Shown in pieces: positions 8,695-15,954 of a stretch of 64,000 nt of DNA. Position 1 is the stretch's first letter. Each line of letters opens with the position of its first letter. The notes beneath the pieces were generated by a model. That model searched no databases. It saw only the letters and a program-made list of their open reading frames with translations, and was not told the origin of the DNA. Origin of the DNA: Trinickia caryophylli (GTDB taxonomy: Bacteria > Pseudomonadota > Gammaproteobacteria > Burkholderiales > Burkholderiaceae); contig NZ_CP139970.1 in the NCBI RefSeq assembly GCF_034424545.1, positions 3,534,001-3,598,000 of the forward strand, given 5' to 3'. The position numbers were made by a program, and so were the translations under genes.

Positions 8695-10284
8695 TCAAGC
8701 CGCAGCCGCGTTCGGCTGGACAGGATGAAGACCGAAGTCTTCGGGGAAATGGTTGAGCGCGGAGAGCACGGGGTAGGGCGTCATGCCGCCCATCGCGCAG
8801 AGCGAACCCGAGACCATCGTGTCGCACAGATCGCGCAGCAGTTGTACCTGCTTTTCCGACCGGTCGCCGTTGCGGATGCGCTGGATCACTTCCACGCCTC
8901 GCGTGGAGCCGATGCGGCACGGTGTGCACTTGCCGCACGATTCGAGCGCGCAAAAGTGCATGGCGTATTGCGCGAGGTCGGCGAGATCCGACGTGTCGTC
9001 GTGCACGACGATGCCGCCGTGGCCGACGACGGCGCCTACCGCCGCATACGCTTCGTAGTCCAGCGGGATGTCCCACTGACTTTCCGGCAGGTAAGTGCCG
9101 AGCGGGCCGCCGACCTGCACCGCACGCGCGGGACGGCCGCTCGCCGTGCCGCCGCCGAATTCGTCGATGAGCGCGCGCAGCGTCACGCCGAACGCCAATT
9201 CGACGAGTCCGCCCTGCTTGATGTTGCCCGCCAGCTGGAACGGCAGCGTGCCGCGCGAGCGGCCCATGCCGAAGTCCCGATAGAACGCGGCGCCGCGCGC
9301 GAAGATGATCGGCACGGTGGCGAGCGTGATGACGTTGTTGATGACGGTCGGCTGGCCGAAAAGACCTGCCAGCGCTGGCAGCGGCGGCTTCGCGCGCACG
9401 ATGCCGCGCTTGCCTTCGAGCGATTCGAGCAGTGCCGTTTCTTCGCCGCAGACATAAGCGCCCGCGCCCTTGGCCACCTCGAGCTCGAACGCGTGCGCGG
9501 AGCCGAGCACGCTCGCGCCGAGCCAGCCGGCCGCGCGCGCTTTCACGATCGCGGCGTCGAGCATGGCGATCGAGTGCGGGTACTCGCTGCGCACGTAGAT
9601 ATAACCCTTCGTCGCGCCCGTCACGATGCCCGCGATGATCATCCCTTCGATCAGGCAGAACGGGTCGCCTTCCATGGCGAGACGATCCGAGAACGTGCCC
9701 GAGTCGCCTTCGTCCGCATTGCAGACTACGTACTTTTGCGCTGCTTTCGCCGCGCGTACAGTGCGCCATTTGATTCCGGCCGGGAACGCCGCGCCGCCGC
9801 GGCCGCGCAACCCCGATTCGACGAGCGCCTCGACGGCCGCGTCGCCATCCATCGCGAGCGCCGCTTTCAGGCCCGCCAGGCCTTCGTGCGCCACGTAATC
9901 GTCGATGGAAAGCGGGTCGGTGATGCCGAGCCGTGCGAACGTGAGCCGCTGCTGGCGCTTGAGATAGGGAATGTCGTCCACGACGCCCACCGAGCGAGCG
10001 TGCGTGCCGCCGGCGAGCCAGCCGGCTTCGAAAAGCGAAGGAACGTCAGCCGCCTCCACGTTGCCGTAGCCGACGCGGCCGGCGGCCGTTTCTATTTCGA
10101 CGAGCGGCTCGAGCCACAGGAGCCCGCGCGAGCCGTTACGCACGAGCTCGATGGCGGCGCCGAGCGCGGCGGCCTCGCGCACGATCGCCTCGGCTACGGC
10201 GTCAGCGCCGAGCGCCAGCGCGGAGGAGTCGCGCGGCACGAATACGCGCACCGCGCGCTCGGGAGTCGTCGCGGACGTGTTCAT
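8695..10284 (-). CDS. fdsB: NAD-dependent formate dehydrogenase, beta subunit (FMN, NADH site)
   Basis: The 529-residue subunit is homologous to NuoF of complex I. It binds FMN, NAD+ and a [4Fe-4S] cluster and reduces NAD+ with electrons from FdsA. Visible motifs are GRGGAAFPAGIKW (near residue 170), the FMN/NADH region GAGAYVCGEETALLESLEG, and the cluster ligands in ESCGKCTPCRIGSTRG with a distal Cys in SGSLCAMGG. The ATG at 10284 overlaps the fdsG stop as ATGA, which suggests translational coupling. Confidence 0.93.
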   Translation of the reverse strand: MNTSATTPERAVRVFVPRDSSALALGADAVAEAIVREAAALGAAIELVRNGSRGLLWLEPLVEIETAAGRVGYGNVEAADVPSLFEAGWLAGGTHARSVGVVDDIPYLKRQQRLTFARLGITDPLSIDDYVAHEGLAGLKAALAMDGDAAVEALVESGLRGRGGAAFPAGIKWRTVRAAKAAQKYVVCNADEGDSGTFSDRLAMEGDPFCLIEGMIIAGIVTGATKGYIYVRSEYPHSIAMLDAAIVKARAAGWLGASVLGSAHAFELEVAKGAGAYVCGEETALLESLEGKRGIVRAKPPLPALAGLFGQPTVINNVITLATVPIIFARGAAFYRDFGMGRSRGTLPFQLAGNIKQGGLVELAFGVTLRALIDEFGGGTASGRPARAVQVGGPLGTYLPESQWDIPLDYEAYAAVGAVVGHGGIVVHDDTSDLADLAQYAMHFCALESCGKCTPCRIGSTRGVEVIQRIRNGDRSEKQVQLLRDLCDTMVSGSLCAMGGMTPYPVLSALNHFPEDFGLHPVQPNAAAA

Positions 10285-10799
10285 ACCGGCTCCTTGTCGG
10301 TGGCGGGAATGCCCGCTTGCGCGCAGGCAGCGTCGAAAAGCGCGTCGAATTTGGCCGGAGTCATTTTGGCGTACAGCGTGCCGTTGATCGTCATGGCCGG
10401 CGAGAGCGCGCACTGGCCGAGGCAGTAGACCGACTCGAGTTCGACGTCGTCATGTGCATGCTGCTCGCGTTTCTCGTGCTTTTGGTCGAAGCGGCAGCCC
10501 GTACGCGATTCGACATGCTGCGCGAGTGCTTCGGTGCCCATGCTGCGGCACGCTTCGGCGCGGCACAGCGCGACGGCGACGCGCGCGGGCGGCGTGGAGC
10601 GGAAATGATGGTAGTAAGTCAGCACGCCATGCACTTCCGCGCGCGAAAGATTCATCGCCCGGGCGAGAGGAGGGAGCGTCTCGGGAGGGACGAAGCCGGC
10701 TTCGTCCTGAATCGCGTGCAGCACCGCAACGAGCGATGCGCCCGGCTTGACATGCCGGCGGACGAGTTCGTCCGGCGCCTGAGGGCTTGCTTGTTCCAA
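10281..10799 (-). CDS. fdsG: NAD-dependent formate dehydrogenase, gamma subunit ([2Fe-2S])
   Basis: The 172-residue NuoE-like thioredoxin-fold subunit carries one [2Fe-2S] cluster and belongs to the NAD+-reducing half with FdsB. Ligand cysteines are in ALCRAEACRSMG and VYCLGQCALSP. It is the first gene of the operon. No ATG precedes the conserved core in a sensible place, but a TTG at 10799 lies 7 bases after a clean AAGGAG, giving an N-terminus LEQASPQAPDE and the expected family length. A lysine/histidine-rich insert (KHEKREQHAHDD) sits between the two cysteine pairs. Confidence 0.88.
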   Translation of the reverse strand: MEQASPQAPDELVRRHVKPGASLVAVLHAIQDEAGFVPPETLPPLARAMNLSRAEVHGVLTYYHHFRSTPPARVAVALCRAEACRSMGTEALAQHVESRTGCRFDQKHEKREQHAHDDVELESVYCLGQCALSPAMTINGTLYAKMTPAKFDALFDAACAQAGIPATDKEPV

Positions 10800-10806
10800 G
10801 TGGGGT

Positions 10807-10812
10807 CTCCTT
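10807..10812 (-). promoter_or_regulatory. Shine-Dalgarno site fixing the TTG start of fdsG
   Basis: On the minus strand AAGGAG is followed 7 bases later by TTG. No alternative ATG in this frame keeps the conserved N-terminal helix, so this site decides the start. A TTG start on the first cistron would limit translation of the operon's leading subunit. Confidence 0.6.
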
Positions 10813-10821
10813 CCAGCCGCA

Positions 10822-10908
10822 ATATGCACTTGATCCTCATATGGCGCACATATATGCTGGGTTTTTTCCGTTTGTGCTTGAACGATAGGCCCGTGCTTTC
10901 TGATATGC
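10822..10908. promoter_or_regulatory. fds/fdsR divergent control region with three ATATGC repeats
   Basis: The 131-base region between fdsG and the divergent regulator contains three copies of ATATGC in the same orientation, at 10822-10827, 10852-10857 and 10903-10908. The middle copy lies in the near-palindrome GCACATATATGC. Starts are 30 and 51 bases apart, close to whole helical turns. These are candidate sites for the adjacent regulator; that link is inference from position and repetition. Confidence 0.4.
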
Positions 10909-10930
10909 AATAGGAAATTGGACTACATAA

Positions 10931-12028
10931 ATGATCGAGATCCGATGCGTCACTGAATTGATCATCCGCGATAGTGCCGGGCGGGAGGCGAGCCTTACGG
11001 ACATCGTGCCGTTGCTTGCGCTCGTCGACGAAACGGGCAGCATTGCGCAGGCGGCGGAGCAAAGCCGCCTTTCGTACCGGCATGCTTGGGGGCTTTTGCG
11101 GCTGTTCGAGGCGCGCCTGGGCGGCGACCTCATCGCCAAGGAGCGCGGCAAGGGCTCGGCGCTGTCGGATCTTGGCCATGCGGTCGTACGCGCGCAGCGG
11201 CTTTGCGCCGAGCGGCTCGACGGCTCGATGCAAATGCTGGCGAGTGAAGTGGCCGACGAGTTGAACCGGCATCTGGGCCGGGTCGGGGCCGTGCGGATTC
11301 ACGCATCGCACGGCTACGCGGTGGCGGCGCTCGTGGCGGAACTGGGCGGCCGCGATCCGGCGGCCGTCGACATCAAGTATCGGGAAAGCGCCGAGGCGGT
11401 GGCGGCGCTCGCGCGCGGCGAGTGCGACTTCGCCGGCTTTCATTTGCCGCGTGGAGCATTTCGCGAGCTTTGCGCCGACATCTACCGGCGCTGGCTCGAT
11501 CCGCGCCGCCATGTGCTCGTTTATCTGACGCGTCGCAAGCAGGGGCTCTTTCTCGCGAAGGGAAACCCCAAGGGCGTGCAGGGTCTCGAGGACCTCGCGC
11601 GCGGCGACGTGCGCTTCGTCAACCGGCAGCCCGGTTCCGGCACGCGTCTTTTGATCGACCTCGAGTTGCGGCGAGCAGGTGTCGATCCCGAGCGTATCGA
11701 CGGCTACGCGTCGACCGAGCTCACGCACACGGCCATTGCGGCCTTCGTCGCGAGCGGGATGGCCGATGTAGGCTTTGGCGTCGCACCCGCGGCGCACCAT
11801 TTCGGTCTCGACTTCATCCCGATCGTCGATGAAGACTATTACTTCGCCTGCGAGCGCGCCCGGCTCGAGGCGGGCCCGCTCGCCGCAGCGCTCCAGGTGC
11901 TGCGCAGCGAGGGCTTTCGCGCCGGGGTGTCTCGGCTCGAGGGCTACGATCCGGCCGAATGCGGCTCGCTCATCGACATTCCCCATGGCCTGCGCGGGAT
12001 GCCCAAGGCGGGGGCGGCGCCGGAGTGA
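10931..12028 (+). CDS. fdsR: ModE/LysR-like HTH regulator with ligand-binding domain, probable fds regulator
   Basis: The 365-residue protein has an N-terminal winged HTH of the ModE/LysR type (about residues 20-100; ALVDETGSIAQAAEQSRLSY, WGLLRLFEARLGGDLI). A C-terminal periplasmic-binding-like domain (about 130-345) includes FVNRQPGSGTR and GMADVGFGVAPAA, as in molybdate-type or substrate-binding regulators. It is divergently placed from fdsGBAD; in Cupriavidus a regulator of this kind, FdsR, is found next to the fds operon. Its ligand could be formate or an oxyanion such as molybdate, needed for the enzyme's cofactor. No TOBE/Mop domain is visible. The ATG at 10931 is the only start before the HTH. 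Confidence 0.75.
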   Translation: MIEIRCVTELIIRDSAGREASLTDIVPLLALVDETGSIAQAAEQSRLSYRHAWGLLRLFEARLGGDLIAKERGKGSALSDLGHAVVRAQRLCAERLDGSMQMLASEVADELNRHLGRVGAVRIHASHGYAVAALVAELGGRDPAAVDIKYRESAEAVAALARGECDFAGFHLPRGAFRELCADIYRRWLDPRRHVLVYLTRRKQGLFLAKGNPKGVQGLEDLARGDVRFVNRQPGSGTRLLIDLELRRAGVDPERIDGYASTELTHTAIAAFVASGMADVGFGVAPAAHHFGLDFIPIVDEDYYFACERARLEAGPLAAALQVLRSEGFRAGVSRLEGYDPAECGSLIDIPHGLRGMPKAGAAPE

Positions 12029-12159
12029 GATACGCCCGATGCTGTTATTCAGGGGCGCGCAATGTTACTGGGGTAATGCGGCGCGCGTGCAAGGAGGGGG
12101 CGTTCTGCGTTACGCTTGCGCTCTTCGTCCGATCAATATGGCGTGCGCCAATCGTATTT

Positions 12160-12426
12160 ATGAAACTGCTCATCCATGCGAGCGCGGTGGCCCTGGCGGG
12201 CGGCGTGCTCTTCGCCGTCACGACGCTTTCGTTTGCCCAGATGTCGCCCGGCGTACCGGGCGGAATTCTCAACGAAGAGTTCCGCTTGCAGGAGCACCCG
12301 CAAATGCAGTTCGCAGCGTCTGCGCCTTCCAACAAATATCAGCGTGGTGCGCGTTCGGAATTGCGCAAAAAGGGCGACCTCGGCGATCCGGACGGCTGCA
12401 ACCTCAAGTGCCCGCAGGGCAACTAG
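12160..12426 (+). CDS. Small exported protein of unknown function
   Basis: The 88-residue protein has a clear Sec signal peptide (hydrophobic stretch ALAGGVLFAVTTLSFAQ, cleavage probably after SFA at about residue 26). The mature part is about 62 residues and polar; it ends in GCNLKCPQGN, whose two cysteines could form a disulfide. I do not recognise a family. It lies 131 bases after the fds regulator on the same strand, at the edge of an AT-richer stretch. No clear Shine-Dalgarno is visible before the ATG. Confidence 0.55.
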   Translation: MKLLIHASAVALAGGVLFAVTTLSFAQMSPGVPGGILNEEFRLQEHPQMQFAASAPSNKYQRGARSELRKKGDLGDPDGCNLKCPQGN

Positions 12427-13146
12427 GTGCCGCGTGTGCCGAAACCGGTAGCGCTCGACTCTCGTCGAGCATGATATGAAATCGCGGTCTTCGTGGGCGG
12501 CGGGCCGTTGCCCGCGCCGAACGACCGAGTGCCGGTTGCGGCTGGTGCTGGCGGCGATGTAACGAGGCTGCCCGCCGACCGCTCGCGCGGCATTCCCGGG
12601 CAGCTCGGGCCAGCCAATGGCCGCACAGGCCATTCAGCGGTATTTCATGCCGGCCGAACGCCGGCTGCCCCACGTTCGCATCCCCGTGGTCTTCCCCCTT
12701 TTCCTACTCTTCCATTTGCCGCGGCCGCTCGACGGTAGCGGTTGTCAGCCTGCGTTCATGAGCATCGATTCGATAATGCGCCGTAATGCGTTGGTGTCGG
12801 ATCTGACGACGTCTTTCCCAACTATTGGAAATTATGCGGGAAATAAAAAGACCCCATGCCGAGTTCCCTGCTAGTTGTTATAGGTTGGAAATGTACGGCT
12901 CTGTGCAATGATAAGAGCCAGTACATCTCGTGATTTGCAGCCGTTCGAGCTTATGTGACACGCGTGGCCGATGGGGGCTCGGCAAGGGTAAACGGGTAGC
13001 ACGAGCAGGCATCCCGCGTGAGCGCGGCGAGCGGAGGATTATCGTTCGCCGAAAAAGCTGCATCTGTTTTTGTCATGCCGGGGCAATGCGATAACTTGAG
13101 AGAATGCGCGGTTCAATTATTTGAATAACTTCAGACCGGAGGGGGT
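12427..13146. other. Long intergenic region upstream of the Hint-domain gene
   Basis: This stretch of 720 bases holds no convincing gene. Short open frames in it lack family features or ribosome-binding sites. The right part (from about 12760) becomes AT-rich and probably contains the promoter of the following gene. Just before that gene lie a TTCAA-TTAT-TTGAA inverted repeat (13112-13125) and a near-direct repeat described separately. No RNA gene was recognised. Confidence 0.5.
13091..13134. promoter_or_regulatory. Candidate operator: direct and inverted repeats upstream of the Hint-domain gene
   Basis: ATAACTTGAG (13091-13100) and ATAACTTCAG (13125-13134) differ at one base. The inverted repeat TTCAATTATTTGAA (13112-13125) lies between and abuts the second copy. 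All lie 13-56 bases before the ATG of the next gene, in the leader or promoter. Binding of a regulator is inference. Confidence 0.3.
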
Positions 13147-14916
13147 ATGCTGCGTAAAGCGATGCTCGCAATCATCTGCACGTCGATTGCGGTATTCAAT
13201 TGTGCCCGAGCAGCATCGTACATAGCCCCGACTCGCGAGGAGGCGGCTGCGGTCAAGCGCTTCTTTTCCCAGCCGGCCAAGCGGGGAATCATCGATCTGA
13301 GTATTCCAGACAACGAAAAAGCTTATTACGCAATACTCAAGGCGAGCGGCATTACCCCGGCCAGCAAGCCCAGCCTCTTCGAGAAGCTCGCCGACGTCAA
13401 GCGTCGGCACCTGGCTTTGCGGATGGCCGGGCGTCCGATCGAGGATGACAGTTGCGAGAGCACCGCGACAAATCAATTGCGGCATGTATTCGAAGTCATA
13501 GGCATATCGGCAAACAGCGACTTCTCGAGCGTCAACGCCAAGGCGCTCGACAGCATCTTCAAAGGAGCCGACGACTACACGGACACGCTGCAGGTTTGGG
13601 ACGAGGACGTGAATACGGTGTTGGCAACCGGAAGTGCCGAGTTTCCCAAGGAGGGAGACGGCAGGCGCATCATCTTCGATACCACGGGAACCGGCGAAGA
13701 TAATTCAAGCAAGAATCCCGTCAATATCATCGGCACATACAGCTACAGCCAGGGCAACACGTTTTATGGTCCTTGCAGGACCAACCTGGCGCGAATCCAC
13801 TCCGTGCCGCGCCAGATGATTCCTGGAGACCCGACGTACGTTAAAAATACCGTCAACACGGAGCCGAATGGCGTAGTCGTTTGCCTGAACCGGTCGAACA
13901 ACGATGGCAGCGGCGGCGATCCGTGCGACTACGGTCCGATGTACAACCCTCACGTGTCGAACGACCAAACACATGTTCTGTTGCCCGTGAGCGGAGAAGT
14001 CGACTATTACGACGAACTGCAGGACGGAACGGCATGGCAAAAGGGTGGCCAGGACGCTCCGGTCATGTGGGTAATGCCGCGCACCACCGGAGGGGGATGT
14101 AAGCTCTATGCCGACAAGAATGACCTCACGGCATTTTGGAGCCACTTCACGCCAGCCAACGATGGTAAAGGGCAGCGGACTCGCTTGAAGTTCAGCTGGC
14201 CGATGAGCGCACCCGCGGATTTCGGACTGCTTTGCTACCAGATTGCAGGCCCGGATGCAGTATGGGATTTTCTTTTGTCCTTCAACGTCGGCACCCAGGC
14301 GGGCAACGCGGGCAACCAATATACGGTGCAGGCCGTCTTCACCAGCGACAGCGGTGGCAGCACCACGCCCAACGATGTCGCGCTCGTGTATCCGATTCAA
14401 TTCCAATATGGCTGTGTGAGAGAGGGTACTCTGATCACGATGGGTGACGGCACACGCAAGCCGATCGAGCAGGTGAAGAAAGGGGACGTGGTGCTTGGCA
14501 AAGGCGGCGAGCAGGCGCGCGTCGCAAGCACCACGATCGGTACCGACGAGAAGTTCTATCAAATCGTCGATTCCGGAGGCAATACGGTGTCGCTCACGCC
14601 GGCGCATCCTGTTCCCACCCGTCGCGGCATGCTGCAGGCGAAAGACGTGCGCTCGGGCGATACCGTATTCACGAGCGATGGCGGCAAATCAACGGTGGTG
14701 GCCAATAAGGCGTCGTCTTCGGCGAGCAGCGTTCGTGTCTACAACCTGGCGTTGGAGACAATGCACGGCCGCCCGTTCGCCCACCCGCAAGACGCGGTTT
14801 TCTATGCCGGCGGCGTAATGGTCGGTGACAACAAGATGCAGGGCATCTTAAGCCGTAAGGCGTTATCCGAGATCGAACGCGGTCGCGTAGCGGAATCAGG
14901 CCGAAGCACGAACTAG
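13147..14916 (+). CDS. Sec-exported protein with C-terminal Hint (intein/Hedgehog-type) domain
   Basis: The 589-residue protein has a signal peptide (about 1-22, ending ...CARA-AS). About 400 residues of unrecognised, cysteine-containing sequence follow, then a Hint domain from about residue 422. The Hint hallmarks are a junction cysteine in YGCVREGTLITMGDG (Cys423), KPIEQVKKGDVVLG, the TxxH-type block VSLTPAHPVPT (His487), and VYNLALE leading to FYAGGVMVGDN (Asn562). The usual HN end is here DN, and 27 residues follow, so N-terminal thioester cleavage is more likely than full splicing. The start has GGAGGGGGT upstream. It opens a run of five further plus-strand genes that probably work with it. 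The role of the N-terminal region is unknown. Confidence 0.75.
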   Translation: MLRKAMLAIICTSIAVFNCARAASYIAPTREEAAAVKRFFSQPAKRGIIDLSIPDNEKAYYAILKASGITPASKPSLFEKLADVKRRHLALRMAGRPIEDDSCESTATNQLRHVFEVIGISANSDFSSVNAKALDSIFKGADDYTDTLQVWDEDVNTVLATGSAEFPKEGDGRRIIFDTTGTGEDNSSKNPVNIIGTYSYSQGNTFYGPCRTNLARIHSVPRQMIPGDPTYVKNTVNTEPNGVVVCLNRSNNDGSGGDPCDYGPMYNPHVSNDQTHVLLPVSGEVDYYDELQDGTAWQKGGQDAPVMWVMPRTTGGGCKLYADKNDLTAFWSHFTPANDGKGQRTRLKFSWPMSAPADFGLLCYQIAGPDAVWDFLLSFNVGTQAGNAGNQYTVQAVFTSDSGGSTTPNDVALVYPIQFQYGCVREGTLITMGDGTRKPIEQVKKGDVVLGKGGEQARVASTTIGTDEKFYQIVDSGGNTVSLTPAHPVPTRRGMLQAKDVRSGDTVFTSDGGKSTVVANKASSSASSVRVYNLALETMHGRPFAHPQDAVFYAGGVMVGDNKMQGILSRKALSEIERGRVAESGRSTN

Positions 14917-15004
14917 CGTGCATGAAGCGGAGGCGGGATTGTCCGCCCGATACGCAGCCCACCGTTGTCATTGACGCAGCAGCCGTACGTCCGTGCATTG
15001 AGAA

Positions 15005-15349
15005 ATGGCAAAGATACGAATATTAACGGCCGGGTTCGTCAAGGATACCTCGGGGCAAGGCACCAAAGGATATTTCATGGCCACTTGGGAGCCCTATGTC
15101 GACAACGGCGAAGGGGCTACCCAACTCGTCGTCACGTTAGCTGGAACACATTGGGGAAACTGGTCTCCGGACCAAACGTCCGCCGTCGACGAGGTAGCGG
15201 CATGGGCGCCATGCGATGAGCGGGTCTATCCCGGGTGCGGGCAGGATCAAGGCATTCAGATCTACTGCTATGTGCAGGCCTGGATGGGGAGTTTTCCCCT
15301 TGGCGATACGAAGAGCGACGGGTTTCCACTCAATCCAACGCCCGTCTGA
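15005..15349 (+). CDS. Small protein of unknown function, paralogue of the next gene
   Basis: The 114-residue protein has no signal peptide or membrane segment and looks like a beta-rich domain. It shares an N-terminal pattern with the next small gene: K-I/V-R/K-I/V near the start, then K/R-GY-x-x-A-x-W (here KGYFMATWEP, there RGYVLAAWQA). It contains several cysteines (APCDERVYPGCGQ; YCY). It starts 88 bases after the Hint-domain gene on the same strand. No function can be assigned; a weak resemblance in size and style to PixA/AidA-type inclusion-body proteins is only an impression. Confidence 0.55.
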   Translation: MAKIRILTAGFVKDTSGQGTKGYFMATWEPYVDNGEGATQLVVTLAGTHWGNWSPDQTSAVDEVAAWAPCDERVYPGCGQDQGIQIYCYVQAWMGSFPLGDTKSDGFPLNPTPV

Positions 15350-15415
15350 TCAAGTGGATGTCCCACGTCGAGAAACGAAGGATTGATCGAGCGCTATTCG
15401 GGGAGGGCGAAGGAA

Positions 15416-15724
15416 ATGAGCGAGAAAGTCAAGGTCGTTTCTGCAAACTATATGACGCGAGGGTATGTATTAGCTGCATGGCAGGCTCCAGACACCAATC
15501 AATCCATCGCCGGTTGGGCGATAGGCGTGAATGGTGTTGGCGCTTCTTTGATGAACTTCGATGTGCAGGACGGCAGCTCGCTTTATTGCGGGTTTCCCTT
15601 TCAGGCCAGGACAGGTGTGGCCTACAAGGTGCAGATTACACCTTATGACGGCGATGGGAATTTGATCGATCCACTCGCGTCGGACCCCTTCGACGTCACC
15701 GTGGTTCATCAACCTCCAGGATAA
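15416..15724 (+). CDS. Small protein of unknown function, paralogue of the previous gene
   Basis: The 102-residue protein begins MSEKVKVVSANYMTRGYV and reads as a single beta-sandwich-like domain, with no export signal. The ATG at 15416 follows GGAGGGCGAAGGAA, better than the upstream TTG-type start in the same frame. It shares the RGYVLAAWQ block with its neighbour and lies 66 bases after it, consistent with tandem duplication and divergence. Function unknown. Confidence 0.55.
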   Translation: MSEKVKVVSANYMTRGYVLAAWQAPDTNQSIAGWAIGVNGVGASLMNFDVQDGSSLYCGFPFQARTGVAYKVQITPYDGDGNLIDPLASDPFDVTVVHQPPG

Positions 15725-15954
15725 GAGGCGGCGAACGTCTCATGCCGGTAGCACATATGGACGGCAGCGCATTCGTTCTTGGCGCTTGCCGGCGCGTGAA
15801 CGCGTTGCATGCGTTACCTGCTCGACGCCATGGGCGAATCGAGCTTTGCCTGGCGCGCGCCGCAGGCCTGAAAGCGTGAGTCGTTAGAGCCGCCGCCCGA
15901 CGCGCCCAAGGCGGAGGGGGGCATATGCGATTAGCTGATGAAGGAGAAGATGCC

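Noticed and set aside
6553..10428. Very long open frame (about 1290 codons) on the plus strand
   Set aside because: It lies antisense to fdsA, fdsB and fdsG, which have unmistakable motifs. Its translation is Arg/His-rich without family features. Long antisense frames are expected in GC-rich genes with G/C third positions.
12493..12874. Two short plus-strand frames (81 and 85 codons)
   Set aside because: There are no ribosome-binding sites, family features or coding-like composition; they are treated as part of the intergenic region.
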